Shown here in pieces: positions 5,932 through 11,644 of a stretch of DNA of 11,644 nt. This DNA is from Acholeplasmataceae bacterium (GTDB lineage Bacteria; Bacillota_I; Bacilli_A; Acholeplasmatales; Acholeplasmataceae): positions 1 through 11,644 of the forward strand of contig JAQVBA010000034.1 in the NCBI GenBank assembly GCA_028690555.1, read 5' to 3'. A program made the translations under genes and the position numbers. Each line of letters starts with the position of its first letter. Within the stretch, counting starts at the first letter, position 1. The notes beneath the pieces were generated by a model, which was not told where the DNA came from, did not search any database, and saw nothing but the letters and a program-made list of their open reading frames with translations.

Positions 5932-5951
5932 TAAATATTTTTCATTATAAT
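5924..5951 (+). promoter_or_regulatory. Promoter of the rpsP-khpA-rimM-trmD operon
   Basis: TTGACA at 5924-5929, a 16-bp spacer and TATAAT at 5946-5951 make both boxes a perfect consensus match. The predicted start near 5958 gives a leader of about 28 nt ending in the ribosome site AGAAAGAGAGTGA (5968-5980). Confidence 0.88.
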
Positions 5952-5985
5952 AGTAGTGGATATAAAAAGAAAGAGAGTGAACAAC

Positions 5986-6228
5986 ATGGCAGTTAAATTA
6001 CGTTTGCAACGTTTTGGTTCAAACAAGCGTCCATTTTATCGTGTAGTAGCAAGTGAATCAAACCGCGCGAGAGATGGTAAATTCCTAGAAATTCTTGGAA
6101 CATATGATCCACTAATTGGGAAGGTTCAAGTTGACGCTGAAAAGGTCCAAAAATGGTTAGGAAATGGTGCGCAACCCACTGAAACCGTACGTAGCCTATT
6201 CAAAAAATACGACGTTATCGGAAAATAA
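5986..6228 (+). CDS. rpsP: 30S ribosomal protein S16
   Basis: Small-subunit protein needed for 30S assembly. The 80 residues begin MAVKLRLQRFGSNKRPFYRVVASESNR in short form (MAVKLRLQRFG, KRPFYRVV), the hallmark S16 start, and include LEILGTYDPL and the C-terminal QPTETVRSLFKK. The ATG at 5986 is chosen by this homology and by AGAAAGAGAGTGA 5 nt upstream; a longer frame from 5956 starts at the transcript's very 5' end. It is the first gene of the classic rpsP-khpA-rimM-trmD cluster. The Bacillus cluster also has ylqD between khpA and rimM, which is absent here, and ffh upstream, replaced here by ylbG. Confidence 0.98.
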   Translation: MAVKLRLQRFGSNKRPFYRVVASESNRARDGKFLEILGTYDPLIGKVQVDAEKVQKWLGNGAQPTETVRSLFKKYDVIGK

Positions 6229-6246
6229 CAAAAGGGGGAGCTTATC

Positions 6247-6495
6247 ATGGCAGTTGATTTTGAAAAATTAATCAAAAATATGATCATGCCATTAGTCGTG
6301 AACCCTGATGATGTTCTCGTCAAAATCATTTCGAATGATCAAGATACCATCACGATACAACTTCTAGTAAATGAAGCTGATCTCGGTCGTGTCATTGGAA
6401 AAGGTGGTAAAATCGCAAGCGCGATGCGTACCATCGTTTATGCAGGTGCTTCTAAAGAAGGTAAGCGTGTCCAAATTGATATCGATTCATTCTAA
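6247..6495 (+). CDS. khpA: KH-domain RNA-binding protein KhpA
   Basis: Small single-KH protein (82 residues) that binds RNA; in Gram-positives it pairs with KhpB and influences cell division and mRNA or small-RNA handling. The KH core GRVIGKGGKIASAMRTIV has the RNA-gripping GXXG loop as GKGG at 51-54. The GGGGGAG-type ribosome site is 7-8 nt before the ATG. Its place between rpsP and rimM matches Bacillus ylqC. KhpB is not in the window. Confidence 0.95.
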   Translation: MAVDFEKLIKNMIMPLVVNPDDVLVKIISNDQDTITIQLLVNEADLGRVIGKGGKIASAMRTIVYAGASKEGKRVQIDIDSF

Positions 6496-6508
6496 AGGAT
6501 GATCTAAA

Positions 6509-6997
6509 ATGTATAAGATCGGAAAGATCACGAACACACATGGCATCAAAGGTGAGGTTAAAATCTTCAATATGAGTGATTTTAACCGTTTTAGTGTCGG
6601 AAAAGAAATTTATGTTTTGCAAAAGGGTGAAAAAATATATTTTACAATTGAGCGAATTCGCACACAAAAAAATATATTGATTATTAAGTTTAAAGGTTAT
6701 GATGATATTAACTTAATTGAGGCTTATAAAGGACTAGAACTTTATAGTGATGATTTAGTGACTGATGAACTTGAAGAAGATGATTATCACTACAGCGACT
6801 TAATTGATTTGGATGTATTTGATTTAAATCATCAAAAATTAGGTACTGTAAAAAGTATTATTCCAGTGCCACAAGGACATTTACTCGAGATTTTAACCAT
6901 CGAAGGTAAAAAAGCACTCGTGCCATTTAACCAAGCTTTTATTGAAGATGTTTTAAAAGATTCCATAATCATTAAACCGATTGAGGGACTCTTATGA
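6509..6997 (+). CDS. rimM: 16S rRNA processing/ribosome maturation factor RimM
   Basis: Assembly factor for the 30S head that binds near S19 and aids 16S processing. The 162 residues comprise an N-terminal barrel with GKITNTHGIKGEVKI at 5-19, the family signature, and a C-terminal PRC-barrel with DLDVFDLNHQKLGTVKSI and ALVPFNQAFI. AAAGGATGAT overlaps the khpA stop and serves as ribosome site. The gene ends in TGA overlapping the trmD ATG (ATGA), so the two are probably translationally coupled. Confidence 0.96.
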   Translation: MYKIGKITNTHGIKGEVKIFNMSDFNRFSVGKEIYVLQKGEKIYFTIERIRTQKNILIIKFKGYDDINLIEAYKGLELYSDDLVTDELEEDDYHYSDLIDLDVFDLNHQKLGTVKSIIPVPQGHLLEILTIEGKKALVPFNQAFIEDVLKDSIIIKPIEGLL

Positions 6998-7722
6998 ACA
7001 TTGATATTATCACAATTTTTCCAGAATTCTTTGATCCTTTTTTAGAAACATCGATTATTAAGAGAGCCATTGATCAAAAAATCGTATCCATTAAAGCACA
7101 TCAATTAAGAGATTACTCACATAATAAACATAAAAAAGTTGATGATACACCCTATGGTGGAGGTGCTGGAATGCTAATGACCATCCAGCCTTTAGATGAT
7201 GCGATTACACAATTGAGACAAAAAGATTCTCATGTAATTTTACTTTCTCCACAAGGGAAGAAATTCACACAAAAAAAAGCAATTAAACTTGCAAAAGAAT
7301 CTCATATCATCTTAATTTGTGGTCATTATGAAGGTATTGATGCACGGATAGAAAACTATATTGATGAAGAAATATCAATTGGTGATTACGTGTTAACTGG
7401 TGGAGAGATACCAGCAATGATTTTATCGGATGCTATCATCAGATTAGTTCCTGGTGTCATTCATGAAGATTCTTCAGAAGAAGATTCTCTGCAAAATGGC
7501 TGGTTAAAATATCCTCAATACACGAAACCGAGTGATTACAAAGGATATCTTGTCCCGGATGTTTTATTATCAGGAAATCATCAAGACATTTCAAAATGGC
7601 GTGAAGAAATGCGTATAAAAAACACAGTTTTAAAACGCTCAGATCTATTGAAAAGCATCAAAAAAACTGATGCTGAAATCAAAAAGATCGAAGAGATTAA
7701 AAAGAATTTAAAAAAGGTATAA
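6994..7722 (+). CDS. trmD: tRNA (guanine-37-N1)-methyltransferase
   Basis: Methylates G37 next to the anticodon with S-adenosylmethionine, preventing +1 frameshifts; usually essential. The 242-residue SPOUT protein opens MNIDIITIFPEFF and contains DDTPYGGGAGM (50-60), SPQGKK (85-90), ICGHYEGIDARIE (108-120) and SIGDYVLTGGEIPAM (128-142), which build the knotted cofactor site. The EEDS at 162-165 includes the catalytic Asp region, followed by LKYPQYTKP. The start overlaps the rimM stop. It is the last gene before the separate rplS promoter. Confidence 0.98.
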   Translation: MNIDIITIFPEFFDPFLETSIIKRAIDQKIVSIKAHQLRDYSHNKHKKVDDTPYGGGAGMLMTIQPLDDAITQLRQKDSHVILLSPQGKKFTQKKAIKLAKESHIILICGHYEGIDARIENYIDEEISIGDYVLTGGEIPAMILSDAIIRLVPGVIHEDSSEEDSLQNGWLKYPQYTKPSDYKGYLVPDVLLSGNHQDISKWREEMRIKNTVLKRSDLLKSIKKTDAEIKKIEEIKKNLKKV

Positions 7723-7741
7723 AAGCTATAAGAATTCATGG

Positions 7742-7770
7742 TTGCATGTTTTCTATAACTTTGATATAAT
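7742..7770 (+). promoter_or_regulatory. rplS promoter
   Basis: TTGCAT at 7742-7747, a 17-bp spacer and TATAAT at 7765-7770 with an extended TG at 7762-7763. The predicted start near 7777 lies just before the L19 leader. An imperfect inverted repeat (7722-7762: AAAG, TATA, GAA, CATG and their complements) surrounds the -35. No T-run follows it, so it is not a standard terminator. Confidence 0.78.
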
Positions 7771-7790
7771 AAATTGGCCTTAAAAAACAC

Positions 7791-7828
7791 ACAATGGTCC
7801 GCTGTCATTTGATCGATAAGAACATTGG
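7791..7828 (+). ncRNA. L19 ribosomal protein leader
   Basis: The leader has CAATGGTCCGCTGTC followed by GATCGATAAGAACATTG; CAATG (7792-7796) pairs with CATTG (7823-7827) to close a compact element. Conserved pieces GGTCCGCTG and GATAAGAAC match my memory of the L19 leader found before rplS in low-GC Gram-positives, thought to mediate autoregulation by L19. It lies between the predicted start and the ribosome site (7830-7842), 22 nt before the ATG. A covariance-model search was not possible. Confidence 0.78.
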
Positions 7829-7849
7829 AAGAAAGAGAGTGAGTCGAAC

Positions 7850-8212
7850 ATGGCAAGATTAAAAGGGCAAGCGCTGATTCAAGAAATCACTCAATCCTAT
7901 ATGAAAGAAGTTCCAACCTTTAACTCTGGAGATACCGTTAAGGTATATGTAAAGATTAAAGAAGGAAACCGCGAACGTATTCAGTTATTTGAAGGTTTAG
8001 TCATCAAAAGACAAGGTGGCGGAATCTCAGAAACATTTACAGTGCGTAAAATTTCATATGGCATTGGTGTAGAACGTACATTCCCTGTACATTCACCATC
8101 CATTGATCGGATTGAAGTCGCAAGACGCGGTAAAGTTAGAAGAGCTAAACTTAACTACATCCGTACATTATCAGCGAAAGCATCAAGAATCAAAGAAAAA
8201 CGTTCCGTTTAA
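7850..8212 (+). CDS. rplS: 50S ribosomal protein L19
   Basis: Large-subunit protein at the 30S-50S interface. The 120 residues include FNSGDTVKVYVKIKEGNRER, QLFEGLVIKRQGGGISETFT and the very conserved VRKISYGIGVERTFPVHSP, followed by a basic C-terminus (RRGKVRRAKLNYIR). The ribosome site AGAAAGAGAGTGA (7830-7842) is the same 13-mer that precedes rpsP. The gene is transcribed from its own promoter through the L19 leader and closed by a strong terminator directly after the stop, so it can be controlled apart from trmD. Confidence 0.98.
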   Translation: MARLKGQALIQEITQSYMKEVPTFNSGDTVKVYVKIKEGNRERIQLFEGLVIKRQGGGISETFTVRKISYGIGVERTFPVHSPSIDRIEVARRGKVRRAKLNYIRTLSAKASRIKEKRSV

Positions 8213-8242
8213 TAGGGAGGCTAAGGCCTCCTTATTTTTTTT
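8211..8242 (+). terminator. Rho-independent terminator after rplS
   Basis: GGAGGC (8216-8221) pairs with GCCTCC (8226-8231) around a TAAG loop. The stem extends outward through G-T and A-T pairs to about 11 bp and is followed by an eight-T run (8235-8242). It begins within the rplS stop codon. It marks the end of the rpsP-to-rplS transcription region. Confidence 0.95.
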
Positions 8243-8266
8243 GTAAGCGAATGAAAATATTTTCAT
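8242..8266. promoter_or_regulatory. Putative operator upstream of ccpA: cre-like site and 16-bp palindrome
   Basis: ATGAAAATATTTTCAT at 8251-8266 is a perfect palindrome just upstream of the ccpA -35. Its inner 14 bases (8252-8265) match the catabolite-responsive element consensus TGWAARCGYTWNCW at every position except the central CG, which is TA here. A second, weaker cre-like match with the CG centre, TGTAAGCGAATGAA, lies at 8242-8255, offset by 10 bp. The sequence is seen; binding by CcpA and autoregulation are inferred. Confidence 0.55.
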
Positions 8267-8273
8267 AAATAAC

Positions 8274-8302
8274 TTGAAAGCCTTTACATGTTGTGTTAAA
8301 AT
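8274..8302 (+). promoter_or_regulatory. ccpA promoter
   Basis: TTGAAA at 8274-8279, a 17-bp spacer and TAAAAT at 8297-8302 with an extended TG at 8294-8295. The -10 sits between the arms of an inverted repeat, CATGTT (8287-8292) and AACATG (8304-8309), a possible extra operator. Confidence 0.8.
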
Positions 8303-8340
8303 GAACATGAATTCAAATGTAGATAAGAAGGTGAATACCC

Positions 8341-9336
8341 ATGATTAATGCGACCATTTATGATGTGGCTCGTGGTGCAGGTGTATCGTTAGCAACGGTA
8401 TCTAGAGTGTTGAATAATCCAGAAAAAGTGAAAGATGAAACAAGACAACGGGTCTTAAAAGTCATTAAGGAACTTGGATATCGACCCAATGTCATCGCTA
8501 GAGGATTGGCAAGTAGAAAAACAACGACAGTTGGTGTTGTCATCTCTGATATTACAAGAGCTTCAGTTGCGGAAATGTTAGGTGGAATTAGTGATATTGC
8601 TCAAAATTATCATTATTCAATCAAACTTTTTTCTGTGCGTGAAGATATGGATGTCATTGACACACTCCATAACATTGTTGCAGAACAAGTTGATGGTGTT
8701 TTGTATCTAAATGATGAGCTTTCAGAAATGAGAGTCAATGAAATTAAAAAAATGTTTACTGGCAATAACATCCCGTTTGTATTTGCTAACGTGGTTTCTG
8801 ATGATCAAGATGTTCCAACGGTATCCATTGATTATGAAAAAGCCGGATATGAGATTACGAAACTTTTAATTGAAGATAACCGTGAAAATATTTATTTACT
8901 CAGTACGGCTCGCCGTTACTCAGTGAATGATAAAAAAGAAGCTGGGTATACGAAAGCGATGCAAGAAGCGGGTATGGAACCTAAAATCTTTAGAACAAGT
9001 GGCGACACGCTCATTAATCGTCAACACTTTTCAACATTCTTTAGTGATAAACGCGTAGATGCAGCCATTGGTGTTCGTGACTCCATTGCAGTTTCATTTA
9101 TGAATATTGCAAGAGATAATGGACGAGATGTACCGAAAGATTTAGCAATTGCAGGCTTCCAAAACACGAAATATTCATTATTGTCAAGACCTAACTTGAC
9201 ATCAATCGATATTCCGGTTTATGATATTGGTGCAGTATCGATGCGATTACTCACGAAACTTATGAATAGTAAGGAAGTCGATAATATTCGTATTATTCTT
9301 CCACACTATATTGTAAAAAGAGATTCAACCAATTAA
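8341..9336 (+). CDS. ccpA: Catabolite control protein A (LacI family)
   Basis: Global regulator of carbon metabolism that, with Ser46-phosphorylated HPr, binds cre sites. The 331-residue protein has an N-terminal helix-turn-helix (TIYDVARGAGVSLATVSRVL, 5-24), the hinge helix RPNVIARGLASRKTTTVGV (48-66, with the minor-groove Leu at 56) and a periplasmic-binding-protein-like core. The segment YDIGAVSMRLLTK (294-306) is nearly identical to Bacillus CcpA; Y294, D295, R302 and K306 correspond to the HPr-contacting Y295, D296, R303 and K307. That argues for CcpA rather than a sugar-specific LacI repressor. AAGAAGGTGA precedes the ATG. The gene is flanked by the rplS terminator and the tyrS T-box; in Bacillus ccpA is also in the tyrS neighbourhood. 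It has cre-like sequence upstream (separate entry). Confidence 0.92.
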   Translation: MINATIYDVARGAGVSLATVSRVLNNPEKVKDETRQRVLKVIKELGYRPNVIARGLASRKTTTVGVVISDITRASVAEMLGGISDIAQNYHYSIKLFSVREDMDVIDTLHNIVAEQVDGVLYLNDELSEMRVNEIKKMFTGNNIPFVFANVVSDDQDVPTVSIDYEKAGYEITKLLIEDNRENIYLLSTARRYSVNDKKEAGYTKAMQEAGMEPKIFRTSGDTLINRQHFSTFFSDKRVDAAIGVRDSIAVSFMNIARDNGRDVPKDLAIAGFQNTKYSLLSRPNLTSIDIPVYDIGAVSMRLLTKLMNSKEVDNIRIILPHYIVKRDSTN

Positions 9337-9338
9337 AT
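9311..9338 (+). promoter_or_regulatory. Candidate tyrS promoter inside the end of ccpA
   Basis: TTGTAA at 9311-9316, a 16-bp spacer and TTAAAT at 9333-9338. The match is moderate, but a start near 9345 would fall just before the first T-box helix (9349). The alternative is read-through from ccpA, since no terminator lies between ccpA and the T-box. Confidence 0.45.
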
Positions 9339-9348
9339 CAATCGAAGA

Positions 9349-9538
9349 CATAAGAAAAGTAGAAACTTTTTAAACCTAAAATAGAGACTTCATGAGGGTG
9401 TAACATGAAGAGAAAATTAAGTTCGAATTACACTTATGGAGATTTTATTTCAATTAAGTGCTAGAATATATTCTAGAACTAAGGTGGTACCGCGTATAAA
9501 ATTATACGTCCTTAGAGTTTCTAAGGACGTTTTTATTT
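9349..9538 (+). ncRNA. Tyrosine T-box riboswitch controlling tyrS
   Basis: Binds uncharged tRNA-Tyr to permit read-through into tyrS. The T-box proper, AAGGTGGTACCGCG, is at 9481-9494; TGGT suits a tRNA ending ACCA. Stem I is closed by CATAAG (9349-9354) and CTTATG (9433-9438) and by AACTT/AAGTT above it. The specifier loop between has AGTAGA on the 5' side and GAATTACA on the 3' side, placing the Tyr codon TAC at 9429-9431. The apical hairpin is CTTCATG/CATGAAG with loop AGGGTGTAA. Stem III is CTAGAATATATTCTAG (9461-9476). The antiterminator pairs CTAAGG (9479-9484) with CCTTAG (9510-9515) and stacks CGTATAA/TTATACG (9493-9508). It excludes the terminator, which uses the same CCTTAG. Confidence 0.95.
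9506..9538 (+). terminator. T-box regulatory terminator before tyrS
   Basis: ACGTCCTTAGA (9506-9516) pairs with TCTAAGGACGT (9520-9530) as an 11-bp perfect stem with a 3-nt loop, followed by TTTTTATTT. Its 5' arm contains CCTTAG, which in the alternative fold pairs with the T-box region. Confidence 0.95.
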
Positions 9539-9559
9539 AAAATTAGGAGGATTTGTTTC

Positions 9560-10804
9560 ATGAATTTATATGAAGAATTAATCTGGCGTGGTTTAATTAA
9601 AGACGTCAGTAATGAAGAAAAGGCGAAAAAATTACTCAATGAAGATAAAATATCTTTTTACTGTGGATTTGATCCAACGGGAGAATCATTAACGGTAGGT
9701 CATTTGGTCCAAGTCGTTCGTATGCTACTTTTGCAAAAATATGGACATAAACCCATTGTGTTAATTGGAGGAGCAACTGGACTCATCGGTGATCCAAGAC
9801 AAACAGCAGAAAGAAAGTTATTAACACTTGATGAATCACTCGCAAATGCTGCAAAAATTAAAGCGCAATTGTCAACATTTTTACCGGATACGAATGCCGT
9901 TTATGTGAACAATTACGATTGGATTAAAAATATCGACATGATCTCATTCTTACGCGATTATGGAAAACATTTTTCTGTGAATTACATGATTGCAAAAGAC
10001 ACAGTTCAACGTAGACTAGAAATTGGTATAAGTTATACTGAGTTTTCATACATGCTCATTCAAGCGATTGATTTTCATCATCTATATAAAAACCAAGATT
10101 GCAAATTACAATTTGGTGGATCCGACCAATGGGGAAATATTACAACCGGTTTGGAGCTTATCCGTAAATTAGAAGGCGAAAATAGTGAAGCGATTGGACT
10201 GAGTTCACCGTTATTACTTAAAGCTGATGGATCCAAATTTGGTAAAAGTGAATCTGGTGCTTTATGGTTAGATCGTGAACTTACAACACCCTATGAACTA
10301 TATCAATATTTTTTGAATGCATCAGACCAAGATGTTGAGAATTATTTAAAACAATTAACCTTAAGACCAAAAAATGAAATTATTGAACTCATGAAAAATC
10401 ATTTAGAGGCTCCAGAAAGACGACTCGCACAAAAAGAACTAGCCAGTGATATTGTGACACTCGTACACGGTGAAAAAGCGCTTAAACAAGCACTTAAAGT
10501 AACTGACGCATTATTCTCAGGTGATTTTCAATCACTTTTAGAAGAAGAGTTTTTGATTTTAAGTAAAGTGCTTGAATCAAAGAGTTTTTCTGAAAATGCA
10601 GGCATTCTAGATGTCTTAGTCGATTTAAAACTTGCTTCTTCAAAAAGAGAAGCAAGACAATTTGTTCAAAGTGGCGCGATTCAAATTAACGATGAAAAAG
10701 TGATTGCAATCGATCAGTCATTATCAAAAGAAGCAGCCTTTTTTAATCAATATTTAATTATTCGTCGTGGAAAGAAGAATTATGCATTAGCTATCCTTAA
10801 GTGA
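9560..10804 (+). CDS. tyrS: Tyrosyl-tRNA synthetase
   Basis: Class I synthetase that charges tRNA-Tyr, a dimeric cytoplasmic enzyme. The 414 residues show the tyrosine pocket YCGFDPT (34-40), the HIGH-equivalent TVGH (45-48), the SYTEFSYMLIQAIDF helix (158-172), the QFGGSDQWGN signature (184-193) and the KMSKS-equivalent KFGKS (226-230). The C-terminus holds an S4 RNA-binding domain (about 345-400, LASSKREARQFVQSGAIQIND). Numbering matches the Geobacillus enzyme closely. The first His of HIGH, a transition-state contact there (H45), is Thr here. AGGAGG lies 10 nt before the ATG. Expression is controlled by the T-box upstream. The TGA stop is 7 nt from the next gene. Confidence 0.98.
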   Translation: MNLYEELIWRGLIKDVSNEEKAKKLLNEDKISFYCGFDPTGESLTVGHLVQVVRMLLLQKYGHKPIVLIGGATGLIGDPRQTAERKLLTLDESLANAAKIKAQLSTFLPDTNAVYVNNYDWIKNIDMISFLRDYGKHFSVNYMIAKDTVQRRLEIGISYTEFSYMLIQAIDFHHLYKNQDCKLQFGGSDQWGNITTGLELIRKLEGENSEAIGLSSPLLLKADGSKFGKSESGALWLDRELTTPYELYQYFLNASDQDVENYLKQLTLRPKNEIIELMKNHLEAPERRLAQKELASDIVTLVHGEKALKQALKVTDALFSGDFQSLLEEEFLILSKVLESKSFSENAGILDVLVDLKLASSKREARQFVQSGAIQINDEKVIAIDQSLSKEAAFFNQYLIIRRGKKNYALAILK

Positions 10805-10811
10805 GGTTATG

Positions 10812-11644
10812 ATGGACATTCTACTTTACAATCCGTTATCAAGAAACGGAAAAAATCCTAAATTTATCACTAAAATCGTCAATCATTTAAAATCTTCTGG
10901 AAATTTGGTTGAGACATTTAGCCTGCTTGAAATTCACGATGTCGATCAATTTGTCAGTCAATTGAATCCAGACGATCGCATTATCATTGTTGGTGGTGAT
11001 GGAACTATTAATCGTCTCGTTAATGCAATCAATCATAAAGAAATTAAACAAGAGATTTACATGTATCAAGCAGGAACAGGAAATGATTTTGTAAGAAGTT
11101 TAAAAACAAAAGATAAATTGGTACTGATTACTCCCTATTTAAAACATTTACCAGTCATCACTTATAATCAAAAGAAACGCCTATTTTTAAATGGCGCAGG
11201 TGGAGGTCTTGATGGTTATATTGCATATCTCGTCAATCATTCACATTTTAAAAAGAATAAAATCAATTACTTTAGACATTCTTTTGAAGGATTTGTGAAA
11301 TTTAAACCTGTAGCAGCTAAAATTACGATTGATGGAAAAAGCTTTCATGAAGACAAATTATGGCTTGCATCAATTATGAATGGTTCATATTTTGGCGGTG
11401 GAATGAAGATTGCTCCAAAGGCACATAGAGAAGAAGAAAATCTTCATTTAATCATTGTGAAAAACATTCCTAAATGGCTGTTGATTTTAATATTTCCAAC
11501 CATATACTTTGGATGGCACACCCATTTTAAAAAATTCGTCAATTGCTATATCGGTCAAAAGATTTCGTTTGAGATGGATCAACCGATATACCTCCAAATT
11601 GATGGTGAAAATGAATATCCGATTCAAAAAATTGAAACTGAAGC
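10812..11644 (+). CDS. Diacylglycerol kinase family lipid kinase, partial (3' end beyond window)
   Basis: Soluble ATP-dependent lipid kinase of the DagK/YegS family; in Gram-positives DgkB returns diacylglycerol to phosphatidic acid during lipid turnover. 277 codons are open to the window end without a stop. Motifs are GGDGT (61-65, nucleotide binding), GTGNDF (88-93), NGSYFGGGMKIAPKA (190-204) and DGE (264-266, catalytic region). The length so far is close to the family's roughly 300 residues, so little is missing. GAGGT lies 4 nt before the ATG at 10812; an adjacent in-frame ATG at 10809 is too close to it. Only 7 nt separate it from tyrS, so it is probably co-transcribed and would also come under T-box control. 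The lipid substrate is inferred. Confidence 0.9.
   Translation, partial: MDILLYNPLSRNGKNPKFITKIVNHLKSSGNLVETFSLLEIHDVDQFVSQLNPDDRIIIVGGDGTINRLVNAINHKEIKQEIYMYQAGTGNDFVRSLKTKDKLVLITPYLKHLPVITYNQKKRLFLNGAGGGLDGYIAYLVNHSHFKKNKINYFRHSFEGFVKFKPVAAKITIDGKSFHEDKLWLASIMNGSYFGGGMKIAPKAHREEENLHLIIVKNIPKWLLILIFPTIYFGWHTHFKKFVNCYIGQKISFEMDQPIYLQIDGENEYPIQKIETE

Noticed and set aside
5956..5985. ATG-like longer start of rpsP at 5956
   Set aside because: It lies at or before the predicted transcript start, and S16 proteins begin MAVK(L/I)RL, which matches the ATG at 5986.
7581..7856. Minus-strand open frame of 91 codons over the trmD end and rplS leader
   Set aside because: It runs antisense to trmD and across the rplS promoter and L19 leader, both supported; the peptide has no family features.
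1..11644. CRISPR arrays, insertion sequences, phage genes, tRNA or rRNA genes, toxin-antitoxin or defence systems
   Set aside because: No regularly spaced repeats, transposase or integrase motifs, or cloverleaf sequences were seen on either strand; codon style looks uniform and gives no sign of recent transfer.

Overview
This AT-rich window carries housekeeping genes of a low-GC Firmicutes/Tenericutes-type bacterium. UGA is used as a stop: the rRNA-methyltransferase-like gene, rimM and tyrS all end in TGA, and every Trp I checked is TGG. This argues against Mycoplasma/Spiroplasma (UGA = Trp). Short intergenic gaps, extended -10 promoters and mixed Bacillus-like gene order fit an Acholeplasma-type organism. 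That identification is inference; no rRNA is present.

Layout. 1-1108 (minus strand): the 5' part of rpsD with its own promoter and a structured leader, then a free methionine-(R)-sulfoxide reductase. 1166-4015 (plus): thiI, a SpoU-type RNA methyltransferase and an uncharacterised TIM-barrel-like protein, all overlapping. 3995-4567 (minus): def, convergent with and overlapping that operon. 4612-5905 (plus): rsuA, ylbF, ylbG. 5986-8242 (plus): the rpsP-khpA-rimM-trmD cluster, then rplS with its own promoter, an L19 leader and a strong terminator. 8341-9336: ccpA. 9349-9538: a tyrosine T-box leader, then tyrS. 10812 to the window end: a diacylglycerol/lipid kinase, cut by the window edge.

Functionally most genes serve translation: ribosomal proteins S4, S16 and L19; tRNA modification (ThiI s4U, TrmD m1G37); rRNA modification (RsuA, SpoU-like); ribosome maturation (RimM); Tyr-tRNA charging; and N-terminal deformylation. 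CcpA links the region to carbon catabolite control, and YlbF belongs to the RNase Y accessory family. Three cis-regulatory RNAs can be read from the sequence: a tyrosine T-box, an L19 leader, and an S4 leader in which two copies of GGTAAAAA compete for one TTTTTACC that can mask the Shine-Dalgarno sequence.

I see no CRISPR array, insertion sequence, prophage, toxin-antitoxin or defence genes. No clearly new multi-gene system is evident. The best leads are regulatory (the rpsD leader switch and the cre-like palindrome before ccpA) and the unidentified TIM-barrel-like protein at 3116-4015. There is no gene-free stretch longer than 300 bases.
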